From Eubacteriales bacterium (lineage in GTDB: Bacteria > Bacillota > Clostridia > Lachnospirales > Lachnospiraceae), in NCBI GenBank assembly GCA_030536755.1, contig JAUNPJ010000004.1:18105-82104 (forward strand): DNA of 64,000 nt. Direction: 5' to 3'. The translations under genes and the position numbers were made by a program. Position 1 is the first letter of the stretch. The number at the start of each line of letters is the position of its first letter. The notes below the pieces were generated by a model. That model saw nothing but the letters and a program-made list of their open reading frames with translations. It was not told where the DNA came from and made no database searches. Below, piece by piece: positions 9,193-17,133 of the stretch.

Positions 9193-9711
9193 ATGAAAAA
9201 GGGATTCATTGAAGTTATTTGCGGCGATGGAAAAGGAAAAACATCACTTGCTCTTGGCCAGAGTCTCAGAGCCTGTGCAAAACAGAAGAGTGTGATCATT
9301 ATTCAGTTTTTAAAGGGCAAAGAAAAAGGAGAATTGAGCTGGCTTGCCGGCACGGAGCTTGATATCAAGTTCTTTCGCTTTGAAAAATCAGAGAAGTATT
9401 TTGAAGAGCTGAGTCCGCAGCAGCAGGAAGAGCAGAGAGGAAATATCCGGAATGGATTGAATTATGCCAGAAAAGTCATTGCGACGCATGAGTGCGATGT
9501 ACTGCTTCTGGATGAGATTCTCGGACTTCCCCAGCATGGCATTGCAACATGTGAAGAGATCAATGAAATTCTCGGGGCCAACAGGAGTGATATGCAGATC
9601 ATTCTGACCGGGCGCAGACTGCCGGAAGAAATGAGAGAATATGTGGATGCCGTCACGACAGTAGACACAGAATATTTATCCGAAATTTGCGTTGACAAGG
9701 AAAGTGAATGA
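9193..9711 (+). CDS. cobO: Cob(I)yrinic acid a,c-diamide adenosyltransferase (CobA/CobO/BtuR family)
   Basis: Transfers the adenosyl group of ATP to the cobalt of reduced corrinoids in adenosylcobalamin synthesis or salvage. The 172 residues match the family. Seen: P-loop CGDGKGKTSLALG near the N-terminus, VIIIQFLKG, and the Walker-B-like DVLLLDEI followed by LTGRRLPEE. ATG 9193 is preferred over the in-frame ATG 9181 because GGAGG (9183-9187) sits ideally before it. No other corrinoid gene is near, which fits a scavenging role. The last bases contain the promoter of the downstream lysine riboswitch. Confidence 0.9.
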   Translation: MKKGFIEVICGDGKGKTSLALGQSLRACAKQKSVIIIQFLKGKEKGELSWLAGTELDIKFFRFEKSEKYFEELSPQQQEEQRGNIRNGLNYARKVIATHECDVLLLDEILGLPQHGIATCEEINEILGANRSDMQIILTGRRLPEEMREYVDAVTTVDTEYLSEICVDKESE

Positions 9712-9720
9712 TGCTATAGT
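9692..9720 (+). promoter_or_regulatory. Sigma-A promoter for the lysine riboswitch-dapAB operon
   Basis: TTGACA (9692-9697), exactly 17 bases, then TATAGT (9715-9720). It overlaps the final codons and stop of cobO. Confidence 0.85.
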
Positions 9721-9747
9721 AATGTTTAACCAAAGAATATAAAAAGA

Positions 9748-9931
9748 TAGAGGTCGCGTTGATTATGAGTAGGCCGTCTGATGTGTCAGGCACAGGGGAG
9801 GACAGTTGAAAGGAAAAGACGCCGAAAGTATGCAGTTCCTGAGATTGTATGCTTGGGCATAGGGTTAAGAGCTCTATGACTGTCATCGCAAGATGGGGAG
9901 CTATCTAGAGTTTATACAATGATGTATCTTT
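9748..9931 (+). promoter_or_regulatory. Lysine riboswitch (L-box) leader of dapA
   Basis: Transcribed leader with the L-box signature: AGAGGTCGCG at the 5' end, GAGTAGG, GGGGAGGACAGTTGAAAGG, GACGCCGAAAG and the long peripheral helices. It lies between a strong promoter and an intrinsic terminator in front of dapA, the standard arrangement. Lysine binding should favour the terminator and switch off dapA-dapB. Confidence 0.92.
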
Positions 9932-9965
9932 AGAGGCGGACTTTCTTGTCAGCCTCTTATTTTTT
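9932..9965 (+). terminator. Riboswitch-controlled terminator before dapA
   Basis: AGAGGC...GCCTCT stem (9932-9937 with 9952-9957) extended by GAC/GTC pairs and followed by a U-rich run. It is the expression platform of the L-box. Confidence 0.85.
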
Positions 9966-9996
9966 ACTATGAAAGATGAACAAGGAGGAAATAATT

Positions 9997-10887
9997 ATGT
10001 CAATTTTTACTGGCGCAGGTGTTGCTATTATCACACCATTTCATGAGGATGGAAGTGTAAATTACGAAAAATTAGGTGAGATCATTGAGGATCAGATTGC
10101 CAATCATACAGATGCCATTATTATCTGCGGAACTACCGGTGAAGCTTCTACCTTAACTCACGGTGAGCATCTCAAAGCGATCAAATACACGATTGATAAA
10201 GTAGCAAAGAGAATTCCGGTTATTGCAGGTACCGGTTCCAACTGTACAGAGACTGCAATCATGCTTTCCAAAGAGGCGGAGAGCTATGGAGCAGATGGTG
10301 TTCTTCTGGTAACTCCATACTACAATAAAGCAACACAGAAAGGTCTGATCGCTCACTTTACTGCAATTGCCAACAGCATTTCCATTCCGGTTGTACTGTA
10401 CAATGTACCAAGCAGAACCGGATGCAACATCCTTCCGGAGACAGCAGTTGCAATGGCAAAAAATGTAGAGAACATCGTAGCGATCAAAGAGGCATCTGGA
10501 AATATTTCTCAGATCGCAAAACTGGCGGCTCTTGCAGATGGATGCATTGATATTTATTCTGGTAATGACGATCAGGTTGTTCCGATTCTGTCACTGGGCG
10601 GTAAGGGTGTTATCTCTGTATTATCCAACGTTGCTCCACAGGAGACACACGATATGTGCCAGAAGTTCTTTGACGGAGATGTAGCAGGAAGCCGTGAGAT
10701 TCAGCTCAAAGCTATGGATCTGGTCGACGCATTGTTCTGTGAAGTAAACCCGATTCCGGTAAAAGCTGCTATGAATCTGATGGGATGGAATGTAGGCGGA
10801 CTTCGTGCGCCTCTGACTGTTATGGAAGAGGCAAATCAGCAGAGACTGGCAAAAGCGATGGAAGAATTTGGAATTAAACTTGCATAA
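9997..10887 (+). CDS. dapA: 4-hydroxy-tetrahydrodipicolinate synthase
   Basis: Condenses pyruvate with aspartate semialdehyde, the first committed step of lysine and diaminopimelate synthesis. The 296-residue TIM barrel has GTTGEASTL, the LLVTPYYNKATQ segment with the catalytic tyrosine, YNVPSRTGCN, and AIKEASGN with the Schiff-base lysine. Start ATG 9997 follows AAGGAGGAAATAATT; an in-frame ATG 21 bases upstream would place the ribosome site inside the gene. Controlled by the lysine riboswitch; dapB follows after 20 bp in the same operon. Confidence 0.97.
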   Translation: MSIFTGAGVAIITPFHEDGSVNYEKLGEIIEDQIANHTDAIIICGTTGEASTLTHGEHLKAIKYTIDKVAKRIPVIAGTGSNCTETAIMLSKEAESYGADGVLLVTPYYNKATQKGLIAHFTAIANSISIPVVLYNVPSRTGCNILPETAVAMAKNVENIVAIKEASGNISQIAKLAALADGCIDIYSGNDDQVVPILSLGGKGVISVLSNVAPQETHDMCQKFFDGDVAGSREIQLKAMDLVDALFCEVNPIPVKAAMNLMGWNVGGLRAPLTVMEEANQQRLAKAMEEFGIKLA

Positions 10888-10907
10888 GGCATAAGGAGAA
10901 AAAACAA

Positions 10908-11666
10908 ATGACAAAGATAATCATGAACGGCTGCAATGGACATATGGGACAGGTGATTTCCGGTCTTGTAAAAGATGACGCCAATGCGGAGATTGTAGCT
11001 GGTATCGATATGGTGGATTGCCGTGACAACGGATATCCTGTATTTACCAACATTGCAGACTGTGATGTGGAAGCAGATGTACTGATTGATTTTTCTTCTC
11101 CAAAGGCACTGGATTCTATCCTTGCTTACTGTGTGGAGAAACAGCTTCCGGCAGTACTGTGTACAACAGGACTGAGTGAGGATCAGCTCAAACAGGTAGA
11201 AGAGACCAGCAGCAAAGTGGCAATTTTGAAATCTGCAAATATGTCTCTTGGTATCAACACACTGCTGAAACTGATCCAGGATGCGGCGAAAGTTCTGGCA
11301 ACAGCCGGATTTGATATGGAAATTGTAGAAAAACACCATAAACTGAAAAAAGATGCTCCAAGTGGAACGGCACTTGCGCTGGCTGACAGCCTGAATGAGG
11401 CACTGGATCATCAGTATCATTATGTATATGACAGAAGTCAGGATATGAATCCGCGCGATGATAAGGAAATCGGAATTTCCGCAGTCCGCGGAGGCACGAT
11501 CGTTGGAGATCATGATGTGATCTTTGCAGGTCCGGACGAAGTCATTACGTTCTCACACACAGCATATTCCAAGGCTGTATTTGGAAAGGGCGCTGTGGAG
11601 GCAGCAAAATTCCTTGCCGGCAAACCGGCAGGTTATTATCACATGAGTGATGTGATTGAAGGATAA
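10908..11666 (+). CDS. dapB: 4-hydroxy-tetrahydrodipicolinate reductase
   Basis: NAD(P)H-dependent reductase after DapA in the lysine/diaminopimelate pathway. The 252 residues match the family. Seen: N-terminal NGCNGHMGQVI nucleotide-binding loop, LIDFSSPKA, CTTGLS, the catalytic EKHHKLKKDAPSGTAL and the VRGGTIVGDHDVIF segment. Second gene of the riboswitch-controlled operon, preceded by AAGGAGAAAAAAC. Confidence 0.97.
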   Translation: MTKIIMNGCNGHMGQVISGLVKDDANAEIVAGIDMVDCRDNGYPVFTNIADCDVEADVLIDFSSPKALDSILAYCVEKQLPAVLCTTGLSEDQLKQVEETSSKVAILKSANMSLGINTLLKLIQDAAKVLATAGFDMEIVEKHHKLKKDAPSGTALALADSLNEALDHQYHYVYDRSQDMNPRDDKEIGISAVRGGTIVGDHDVIFAGPDEVITFSHTAYSKAVFGKGAVEAAKFLAGKPAGYYHMSDVIEG

Positions 11667-11750
11667 CAGTTAAAAAAATGTATAAAATCGCTTTTCTTTG
11701 CTCATATTAATAGCATCAATAAAAAGAATATGGCAAAGGAGAGCACGCAT

Positions 11751-12212
11751 ATGAAAGCAAAGGCATTGAAAAAACTGTTGATGACAGTCACTTTAGTATT
11801 TGTTATGGGAACATTTATGGCCTGTGGAACGAACGGTAATAACAACGGCACAGACAACAATGCAGCCACAGAGCAGAATGCGACGGACAACAACACCGGC
11901 GATACAGACAATAATAATACTGCCAACGACAATGTGGTAGACAACAATGGAAATAATGCAGACAACAATGCCAATAACAATAACAACAACGACACCAACA
12001 ACAATGGCACAAACAATAACACCAACACGAATAATGATGGTGTCGCAGACAATATTGGGCAGGGCATGGAAGACATCGGAAATGGTGTAGGAAATGCCGT
12101 GGATGATATGGTTGGTGATGGCACGACAAATAATAACGACAACAATAACACCAACAACAATGCTGATAATGCGAATAACAATAATAATGCTGCGGAGAGA
12201 GCAAATCCGTAA
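11751..12212 (+). CDS. Asn/Asp-rich low-complexity lipoprotein
   Basis: 153 residues. The N-terminus is a lipoprotein signal with basic KAKALKK, a hydrophobic core and lipobox FMAC (Cys25), so the protein should be lipid-anchored outside the membrane. Almost all the rest is Asn, Asp, Thr, Gly and Ala in runs such as NNNNTNNNADNANN, with no recognisable domain; the only regular part, near residues 100-125, is DNIGQGMEDIGNGVGNAVDDM. ATG 11751 follows AAAGGAGAGC. Its own terminator follows. Function unknown; the tail may be a flexible cell-wall linker or spacer. Confidence 0.7.
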   Translation: MKAKALKKLLMTVTLVFVMGTFMACGTNGNNNGTDNNAATEQNATDNNTGDTDNNNTANDNVVDNNGNNADNNANNNNNNDTNNNGTNNNTNTNNDGVADNIGQGMEDIGNGVGNAVDDMVGDGTTNNNDNNNTNNNADNANNNNNAAERANP

Positions 12213-12220
12213 TGTAAAGA

Positions 12221-12246
12221 CCTGCCAGAAATGGCAGGCCTTTTTT
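12221..12246 (+). terminator. Terminator of the lipoprotein gene
   Basis: CCTGCCA and TGGCAGG form a 7-bp stem with a short loop, followed by a run of six T. Confidence 0.88.
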
Positions 12247-12256
12247 ACGGACAAGC

Positions 12257-12371
12257 GCGGTCATGTGGAAAGCCGCCCTGTGCAAATGGATGTTCGGAAA
12301 CCTTCAAACTCAACCTTGCCGTTGGGAGGCTGTTTCGTTGACCCGGAAAGTGGTATACATACGATCTGTCC
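12257..12371 (+). repeat. Dispersed repeat family C, copy 1
   Basis: GCGGTCATGTGGAAAG at its left, CCTTGCCGTTGGGA in the middle and GGAAAGTGGTATACATACG at its right recur at 57607-57735 and, inverted, at 57109-57203. Non-coding; it occupies the gap between two convergent genes. Confidence 0.6.
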
Positions 12372-12380
12372 CCTGTCTGG

Positions 12381-13154
12381 TTATCGCATATACGTCAGAA
12401 CTTTTTCGTATTCCATCGTGCCGCCGAAAAGATCGAGCGCACTTCCGATAGTCACATCCAGATGATTTTTTCCGTATTGGCGCAATGCATCCAGATCCGC
12501 AAAGCTGCCGACACCTCCGGCGTAAGTCATCGGAATCTCCCCGTATTCAGCGAGAAGCTGCACGAGTTCTGTCTCGATTCCCCTGGCTTTTCCCTCTACG
12601 TCTACGGCATGGATCAGAAATTCATCACAGTAAGAACCAAGTTCCCGAAGTGCATCCAGATCGAGTTTCATGTCAGTGAATTTCTGCCAGCGGTCGGTTA
12701 CCACATAGTAATCGCCGTCCTTTTTGCGGCAGCTCAGATCAAGAACGAGATGTTCCTTTCCAACAGATTTCACCATCTTTTCCAGATTTTCATAAGAAAT
12801 TTTACCATCTTTAAATACATACGAGGTGACGATGACATGGCTGGCACCGGCATCCAGATATTCGGCTGCGTTATCGGCATGAATGCCTCCTCCGATCTGC
12901 ATACCGCCAGGGTAAGCGCGGAGTGCACCGAGCGCCTGCGATTTTGTCGCTTCATAATACTCGGAAGAAGAGGGATTCAGAAGAATGATATGTCCCCCCT
13001 GTAAGCCTGCTTTCTGATAAAGTTTTGCAAAAAATGCTGCATCCTGTGTGGCAACAAAGTTTTCCTGCGCCTGATCTCCGGCATCTTTCAGGCTTCCGCC
13101 TACAATCTGTTTTACCTGTCCGTTGTGTATATCAATGCATGGTCGAAATCTCAT
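12381..13154 (-). CDS. hisA: Phosphoribosylformimino-AICAR-phosphate isomerase, eukaryotic-type HisA
   Basis: TIM-barrel isomerase of histidine biosynthesis that opens the ribose of ProFAR to PRFAR. The 257 residues resemble the fungal/plant His6-type enzymes more than canonical bacterial HisA: FRPCIDIHNGQVKQIVGG at the start, GGHIILLNPSSSEY, a phosphate-binding MQIGGGI, HVIVTSYVFKDG, LVLDLSCRKKDG and MTYAGGVGSFADL. The conserved Asp of CIDIHNG is present. It stands alone, with no other his gene in the window. GGAGG precedes ATG 13154. The subfamily call is by motif memory and should be checked. Confidence 0.85.
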   Translation of the reverse strand: MRFRPCIDIHNGQVKQIVGGSLKDAGDQAQENFVATQDAAFFAKLYQKAGLQGGHIILLNPSSSEYYEATKSQALGALRAYPGGMQIGGGIHADNAAEYLDAGASHVIVTSYVFKDGKISYENLEKMVKSVGKEHLVLDLSCRKKDGDYYVVTDRWQKFTDMKLDLDALRELGSYCDEFLIHAVDVEGKARGIETELVQLLAEYGEIPMTYAGGVGSFADLDALRQYGKNHLDVTIGSALDLFGGTMEYEKVLTYMR

Positions 13155-13239
13155 CTTATATCCTCCAGATTTATCGTATTTATAACTATTTTAAAGATAT
13201 ACATATTTTAGCAAAGTTTGCAGTAATAGAAAAGTATTT

Positions 13240-13382
13240 GTTACTGTTCACACGGCACTATCCCGCGAGGTGTTTTGGCATGAATATGCCAAAATCCCGA
13301 GACATACAAGCCAAAATTCCATTGCCGAAGGCAATCTGGAATGAATTTTGGCTAAGTTACTGTGAACGGAGTGAACAGTAAC
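13240..13382 (+). mobile_element. 143-bp MITE, copy 2
   Basis: Complete copy with perfect 12-bp ends GTTACTGTTCAC / GTGAACAGTAAC and target duplication AAGTATTT (13232-13239 and 13383-13390). Matches copy 1 at 3671 at every base except the last, implying recent movement. It sits in the divergent gap between the hisA-like gene and the hpf promoter region. The rest of the 348-bp gap holds only an A/T-rich leader for each gene. Confidence 0.88.
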
Positions 13383-13445
13383 AAGTATTTCTGAAAATTG
13401 TATAAAATGATTACAAAATGGATACTAAATCCGGAGAAAGTATGT

Positions 13446-13476
13446 TATAATAAGGCTACCAGAGGGACTTCCCTCT
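13446..13476 (+). promoter_or_regulatory. hpf -10 box and leader hairpin
   Basis: A TATAAT (13446-13451) lies about 50 bases before the hpf start, with only a weak -35 at 17-bp spacing. A short hairpin AGAGGG-actt-CCCTCT (13461-13476) follows just past the expected start point. Confidence 0.5.
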
Positions 13477-13502
13477 AAATAAACGACAAAGGGGTTGATT
13501 CT

Positions 13503-14030
13503 ATGCGTTTTATTATTAGCGGTAAGAACATTGATGTGACAGAAGGATTAAGAGCAGCAGTTGAGGACAAGCTTGGAAAGCTGGAAAGATATTTCACTCC
13601 CGATACAGAGATTATTGTTACTTTAAGTGTTGAGAAAGAAAGACAGAAGATTGAGGTGACGATACCGGTCAAAGGCAACATCATCCGTTCGGAGCAGGTA
13701 AGCAATGATATGTATGTGTCGATCGATCTGGTAGAAGAAGTCATTGAGAGACAATTAAGAAAATACAAAAATAAAATCGTAGACAAAAAACAGGAAGGCG
13801 GCAACTTCCAGCAGGCATTTATGGAGAAGGAGTTCGAGGAAGAGGATGAGGTAAACATCATCCGCACCAAGAGATTTGGTATGAAACCGATGTATCCGGA
13901 AGATGCATGTGTACAGATGGAATTGCTGGGACATAATTTCTTCGTTTTCAGAAATGCGGAGACAGAAGAAGTAAATGTGGTTTATAAGAGAAAAGGAAAC
14001 ACATATGGGCTGATTGAGCCGGAATGCTAA
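13503..14030 (+). CDS. hpf: Ribosome hibernation-promoting factor, long form
   Basis: Binds the 30S decoding region and promotes inactive 100S ribosome dimers in stationary phase or stress. The 175 residues place it in the long HPF class of Firmicutes: an N-terminal S30AE domain (about 1-100, MRFIISGKNIDVTEGLRAAV at the start) and a C-terminal dimerisation domain (about 115-172, IIRTKRFGMKPMYPEDA, FFVFRNAETEEVNVVYKRK). Start follows AAAGGGGTTGATTCT. Monocistronic, with a terminator directly behind. Confidence 0.95.
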   Translation: MRFIISGKNIDVTEGLRAAVEDKLGKLERYFTPDTEIIVTLSVEKERQKIEVTIPVKGNIIRSEQVSNDMYVSIDLVEEVIERQLRKYKNKIVDKKQEGGNFQQAFMEKEFEEEDEVNIIRTKRFGMKPMYPEDACVQMELLGHNFFVFRNAETEEVNVVYKRKGNTYGLIEPEC

Positions 14031-14042
14031 TAAGAAATACAG

Positions 14043-14076
14043 GCGGGGTGCTTCTCGATGGTACCTCGCTATTTTT
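14043..14076 (+). terminator. hpf terminator
   Basis: GCGGGGT pairs with ACCTCGC (one G-U pair), followed by ATTTTTA. A second small hairpin, GCTGGAA-tattc-TTCCAGC, follows at about 14081-14099. The rest of the 285-bp gap is A/T-rich up to the TRAP promoter. Confidence 0.75.
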
Positions 14077-14201
14077 ATGGGCTGGAATATTCTTCCAGCT
14101 TATAAAATCTTCCTGATTTTTATGAAATTGGTGATTATGAACAAAAACGATAAAAAAAGATTGTGAGAATGTCTGAAATGAGTAATTTTGTCCAAAATCT
14201 A

Positions 14202-14273
14202 TTGACGAATCTAGTAAAATCGATTATTATAACATCAACAACTTACATCAGACGTTATACATAAGCTGAACAG
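14202..14273 (+). promoter_or_regulatory. TRAP operon promoter and candidate GntR operator
   Basis: TTGACG (14202-14207), 17 bases, TATTAT (14225-14230). Just downstream, 14246-14273 carries a 28-bp motif (CATCA...GTTA..CATAAG.TGAAC.G) that recurs at 18932-18959 before the SDR gene. Its place downstream of the -10 box suits repression, most simply by the GntR/FCD protein encoded at 20031. Confidence 0.6.
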
Positions 14274-14315
14274 ACAAAAGATGTAAGGCGAAAAGAAAAG
14301 GAGAAGGAGGTAACT

Positions 14316-15347
14316 ATGAAACGCAAAATCGCTATAATGACAGCGGGAGCACTTCTGGCCAGTACATTACTTATGGGGTGTGGCAATAGTACAGAGACAG
14401 GCGCAGACAGTGCAGCAAACAGCGAATATCAGAAAATTGAACTGACAATGGCAGTCAATGGAACCGATATTCAGATTGACAGTCTGGTGGCAGACCAATT
14501 TGCAAAGCTGGTTGAGGAACGGTCCGGGGGGAACGTGACAGTAGCAGTCTTTCCGAATGACCAGTTAGCCGGAGGAAATGCCACAAAAGGTGTCGAGATG
14601 GTGGCAGTAGGAAGTACCGACCTTGCAGCATACGCAACCTGCGTAATGGCAGCTTTGGACAGCAAACTTGCAGCAGGAACCATCCCATGGCTCTTCAACA
14701 GTTATGAAGAGGCAAGAACCGTCATCGATGAGACGGGCTATAAATATTACGAGGAACTTCTGGCAAACAAAGGAATTACCTATCTTGGTTCTTTCCACAA
14801 CGGTTTCCGCCAGATCAGCAACAGTAAACATGCCGTAGAGACACCGGAAGATGTAAAGGGACTGAAGATTCGAGTTCCTGGCGGTGAGATCTACATGGAC
14901 TTCTGGAAGACACTGAAGGCTGACCCGGTAGCCATGAGCTGGAGTGAGGTATATACAGCCATCCAGCAGGGAACGATTGATGGTCAGGAGAATGGATGCA
15001 GCATCACAGATTCTGCAAAAATGGATGAGATCCAGGATTACATGACAATCTGGAATTATACATACGAAAATGATTTATTTGTGGCAAACACAGAAATCTG
15101 GAACAGTCTGGAAGAAAACACAAGAGAACTGCTTTCTGAATGTGCCGTTGAGGCATGCAACTGGGGTCGTGACAAACTGGAAGCAGACGAGGAAAACCTG
15201 ATCAAAGGCTTTGAAGAAGGCGGTATGCAGGTGACCAGACTGAATGACGAACAGCTTCAGACATTCAAGGATGCGGTAGAACCGATGCGAGAGAAATACA
15301 TCGAAAAATATGGAGACGCAGCAAGAGAAGCATTCCAGATTGATTAA
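14316..15347 (+). CDS. dctP: TRAP transporter solute-binding lipoprotein, DctP family
   Basis: Extracytoplasmic binding subunit of a tripartite ATP-independent transporter. The 343-residue precursor has a lipoprotein signal with lipobox LMGC (Cys22). The DctP fold is clear: SGGNVTVAVFPNDQLAGG, the GLKIRVPGG motif whose Arg186 corresponds to the residue that grips a carboxylate in most family members, and AIQQGTIDGQENG. The ligand is therefore probably an acid (carboxylate or related anion). Followed directly by DctQ and DctM genes, then by transketolase genes, which is unusual for a TRAP locus. Strong AAGGAGAAGGAGG before ATG 14316. Confidence 0.93.
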   Translation: MKRKIAIMTAGALLASTLLMGCGNSTETGADSAANSEYQKIELTMAVNGTDIQIDSLVADQFAKLVEERSGGNVTVAVFPNDQLAGGNATKGVEMVAVGSTDLAAYATCVMAALDSKLAAGTIPWLFNSYEEARTVIDETGYKYYEELLANKGITYLGSFHNGFRQISNSKHAVETPEDVKGLKIRVPGGEIYMDFWKTLKADPVAMSWSEVYTAIQQGTIDGQENGCSITDSAKMDEIQDYMTIWNYTYENDLFVANTEIWNSLEENTRELLSECAVEACNWGRDKLEADEENLIKGFEEGGMQVTRLNDEQLQTFKDAVEPMREKYIEKYGDAAREAFQID

Positions 15348-15360
15348 AATGGAGGATACA

Positions 15361-15840
15361 ATGAAGATATTAGACTATATTGAAGAAATTGTCACAGTAA
15401 TCTGCATGATCGTCATGACAGTACTGACATTTGCCAACGTTATAGCCAGATATGTATTCAGTGCATCTTTTTCCTTCTCGGAAGAAATCACAACATATTT
15501 GTTCGTACTGGCAAGTTTATTGGGCTCAGCAATTGCAGCCAAAAGAAAAGCGCACCTTGGTCTTACGATTCTGACCGATAATTTAAGTGCAGGTGCAGCT
15601 AAAATTTGTAACGTGATCGGATATGCATTTGGAGTTATTTTCTCAGGCGGAATTTTTTACTACGGAATTCTGATGGTAATCAGCCAATATAATCTGGGAC
15701 AGAAAACAGCAGGAATGCAGTGGCCGGAATGGATTTTCGGTTCCTTCGTTCCGATCGGATCGCTGTTTGTCCTGATTAGATTCATACAATTGACTGTGAA
15801 TGCAGTAAAAGAAGAACCAAAGAAGGAGGTTAAAGCATGA
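15361..15840 (+). CDS. dctQ: TRAP transporter small permease, DctQ family
   Basis: 159-residue integral membrane subunit with four predicted helices; it scaffolds the large permease. Family hallmarks: VIARYVFSASFSFSEEITTYLFV and KRKAHLGL. ATG 15361 follows GGAGGATACA, so the alternative in-frame start at 15310, inside dctP, is rejected. It overlaps dctM by 4 bp (ATGA), showing translational coupling. Confidence 0.93.
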   Translation: MKILDYIEEIVTVICMIVMTVLTFANVIARYVFSASFSFSEEITTYLFVLASLLGSAIAAKRKAHLGLTILTDNLSAGAAKICNVIGYAFGVIFSGGIFYYGILMVISQYNLGQKTAGMQWPEWIFGSFVPIGSLFVLIRFIQLTVNAVKEEPKKEVKA

Positions 15841-17120
15841 TTGCAGCAGTATTATTTATCACCTTTGCAGTACTCCTGATTTTAGGAACTCCCATTGCAG
15901 TGTGCCTTGGCTTATCCAGCGTAGTGACGATGATCGTACAGGGCGCAGGAAGACCTTTAGACGCCATCATGAGCAGCCTTCCAAGACTGGTATCATCGTC
16001 TACCAGCAAATTCGTTCTTCTGGCAATTCCATTTTTTATCCTTGCCGGAAACATTATGGAAAAGGCGGGAATTTCCCGAAGACTGATCAATCTCGCTGAG
16101 AAGTGTGTTGGTCACATCCGCGGCGGTGTTGCGATTGTCTGCGTAGTCGTTGCTTGTTTCTTCGCAGCAATCTCCGGATCTGGCCCGGCGACCGTAGCGG
16201 CCCTCGGAGTCATCCTTGTACCGGCTATGATTAATGCCGGATACAAACCCGCATTTTCCGCAGCCTTGATGGCAGCAGCAGGTGCAATCGGAGTTGTAAT
16301 CCCTCCCAGCATTACGTTTGTAGTGTACGGCTCCATCGCTGATACCTCCATCGGTGACCTGTTTAAATCAGGAATGATTCCTGGTGTGCTCATGGGTACT
16401 GCACTGGCCCTTACCGCTCTCTGGATCGGAAGAAAATCAGATCTGAAGACCATGCCAAAAGCATCCGGCAAGGAAAGATGGGATGCATTCAAAGATGCCT
16501 TCTGGGGATTACTGATGCCGGTTATCATCCTGGGTGGTATCTATGGAGGAATCTTCACACCAACAGAAGCCGCAGCTGTATCTGCTGTATATGGTCTGGT
16601 AGTCGGTGTGTTTGTATACAAAGAAGTAAAACTGAAAGAACTGTATGCGATTTTCGTAGACTCCGCTTCTACAACAGCAACTGTTATGTTCATTACCATC
16701 GGTGCATCGCTGTTCGCATACGTACTGACAAGGGCAAGACTTGACGTTGCAATCAGCCAGGCAATGGTAAATGCAACAGGCGGAAGCAAGATCATCTTCT
16801 TCCTGATCGTCAATGTGATTCTGCTGATTGCCGGATGCTTCCTGGATTCAACCTCAGCACTTTACATTTTCACACCGCTGTTTGTTCCGGTAGCAACTGC
16901 TCTTGGAATTGACCTGGTTCACCTTGGAACTGTTATGATCGTAAACCTGGCAATCGGTCTGTTTACACCGCCGGTTGGTGTAAACCTCTATGTGGGATGT
17001 GGAATTGCCGATGTCAAGATCAAAGACATCTCGGCAGCCGTGGTACCTCTTTTGATCGCATCCCTGATTGTATTATTGCTTGTAACCTATATACCACAAA
17101 TTTCATTGCTTTTAGTCTAG
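15837..17120 (+). CDS. dctM: TRAP transporter large permease, DctM family
   Basis: 427-residue membrane subunit with about 12 helices that couples solute entry to the sodium gradient. Typical DctM stretches: FVLLAIPFFILAGNIMEKAG near residue 60, ISGSGPATVAALG, AAAGAIGVVIPPSI, GGIFTPTEAAAV, and GLFTPPVGVNLYVG near the C-terminus. Overlaps dctQ by 4 bp; the transketolase gene begins 14 bp downstream, so transporter and enzyme are co-transcribed. Confidence 0.94.
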   Translation: MIAAVLFITFAVLLILGTPIAVCLGLSSVVTMIVQGAGRPLDAIMSSLPRLVSSSTSKFVLLAIPFFILAGNIMEKAGISRRLINLAEKCVGHIRGGVAIVCVVVACFFAAISGSGPATVAALGVILVPAMINAGYKPAFSAALMAAAGAIGVVIPPSITFVVYGSIADTSIGDLFKSGMIPGVLMGTALALTALWIGRKSDLKTMPKASGKERWDAFKDAFWGLLMPVIILGGIYGGIFTPTEAAAVSAVYGLVVGVFVYKEVKLKELYAIFVDSASTTATVMFITIGASLFAYVLTRARLDVAISQAMVNATGGSKIIFFLIVNVILLIAGCFLDSTSALYIFTPLFVPVATALGIDLVHLGTVMIVNLAIGLFTPPVGVNLYVGCGIADVKIKDISAAVVPLLIASLIVLLLVTYIPQISLLLV

Positions 17121-17133
17121 GAGAAAAAATATT

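Noticed and set aside
11702-12285. Three long minus-strand frames opposite the Asn-rich lipoprotein
   Set aside because: Low-complexity Val/Leu/Ile/Cys/Tyr-rich peptides arising from the AAC/AAT repeats; no ribosome site.
12094-12465. Plus-strand frames across 12094-12465 and similar frames at 57233-57754
   Set aside because: Their similarity is explained by the shared DNA repeat family C; frame and orientation are not kept consistently.
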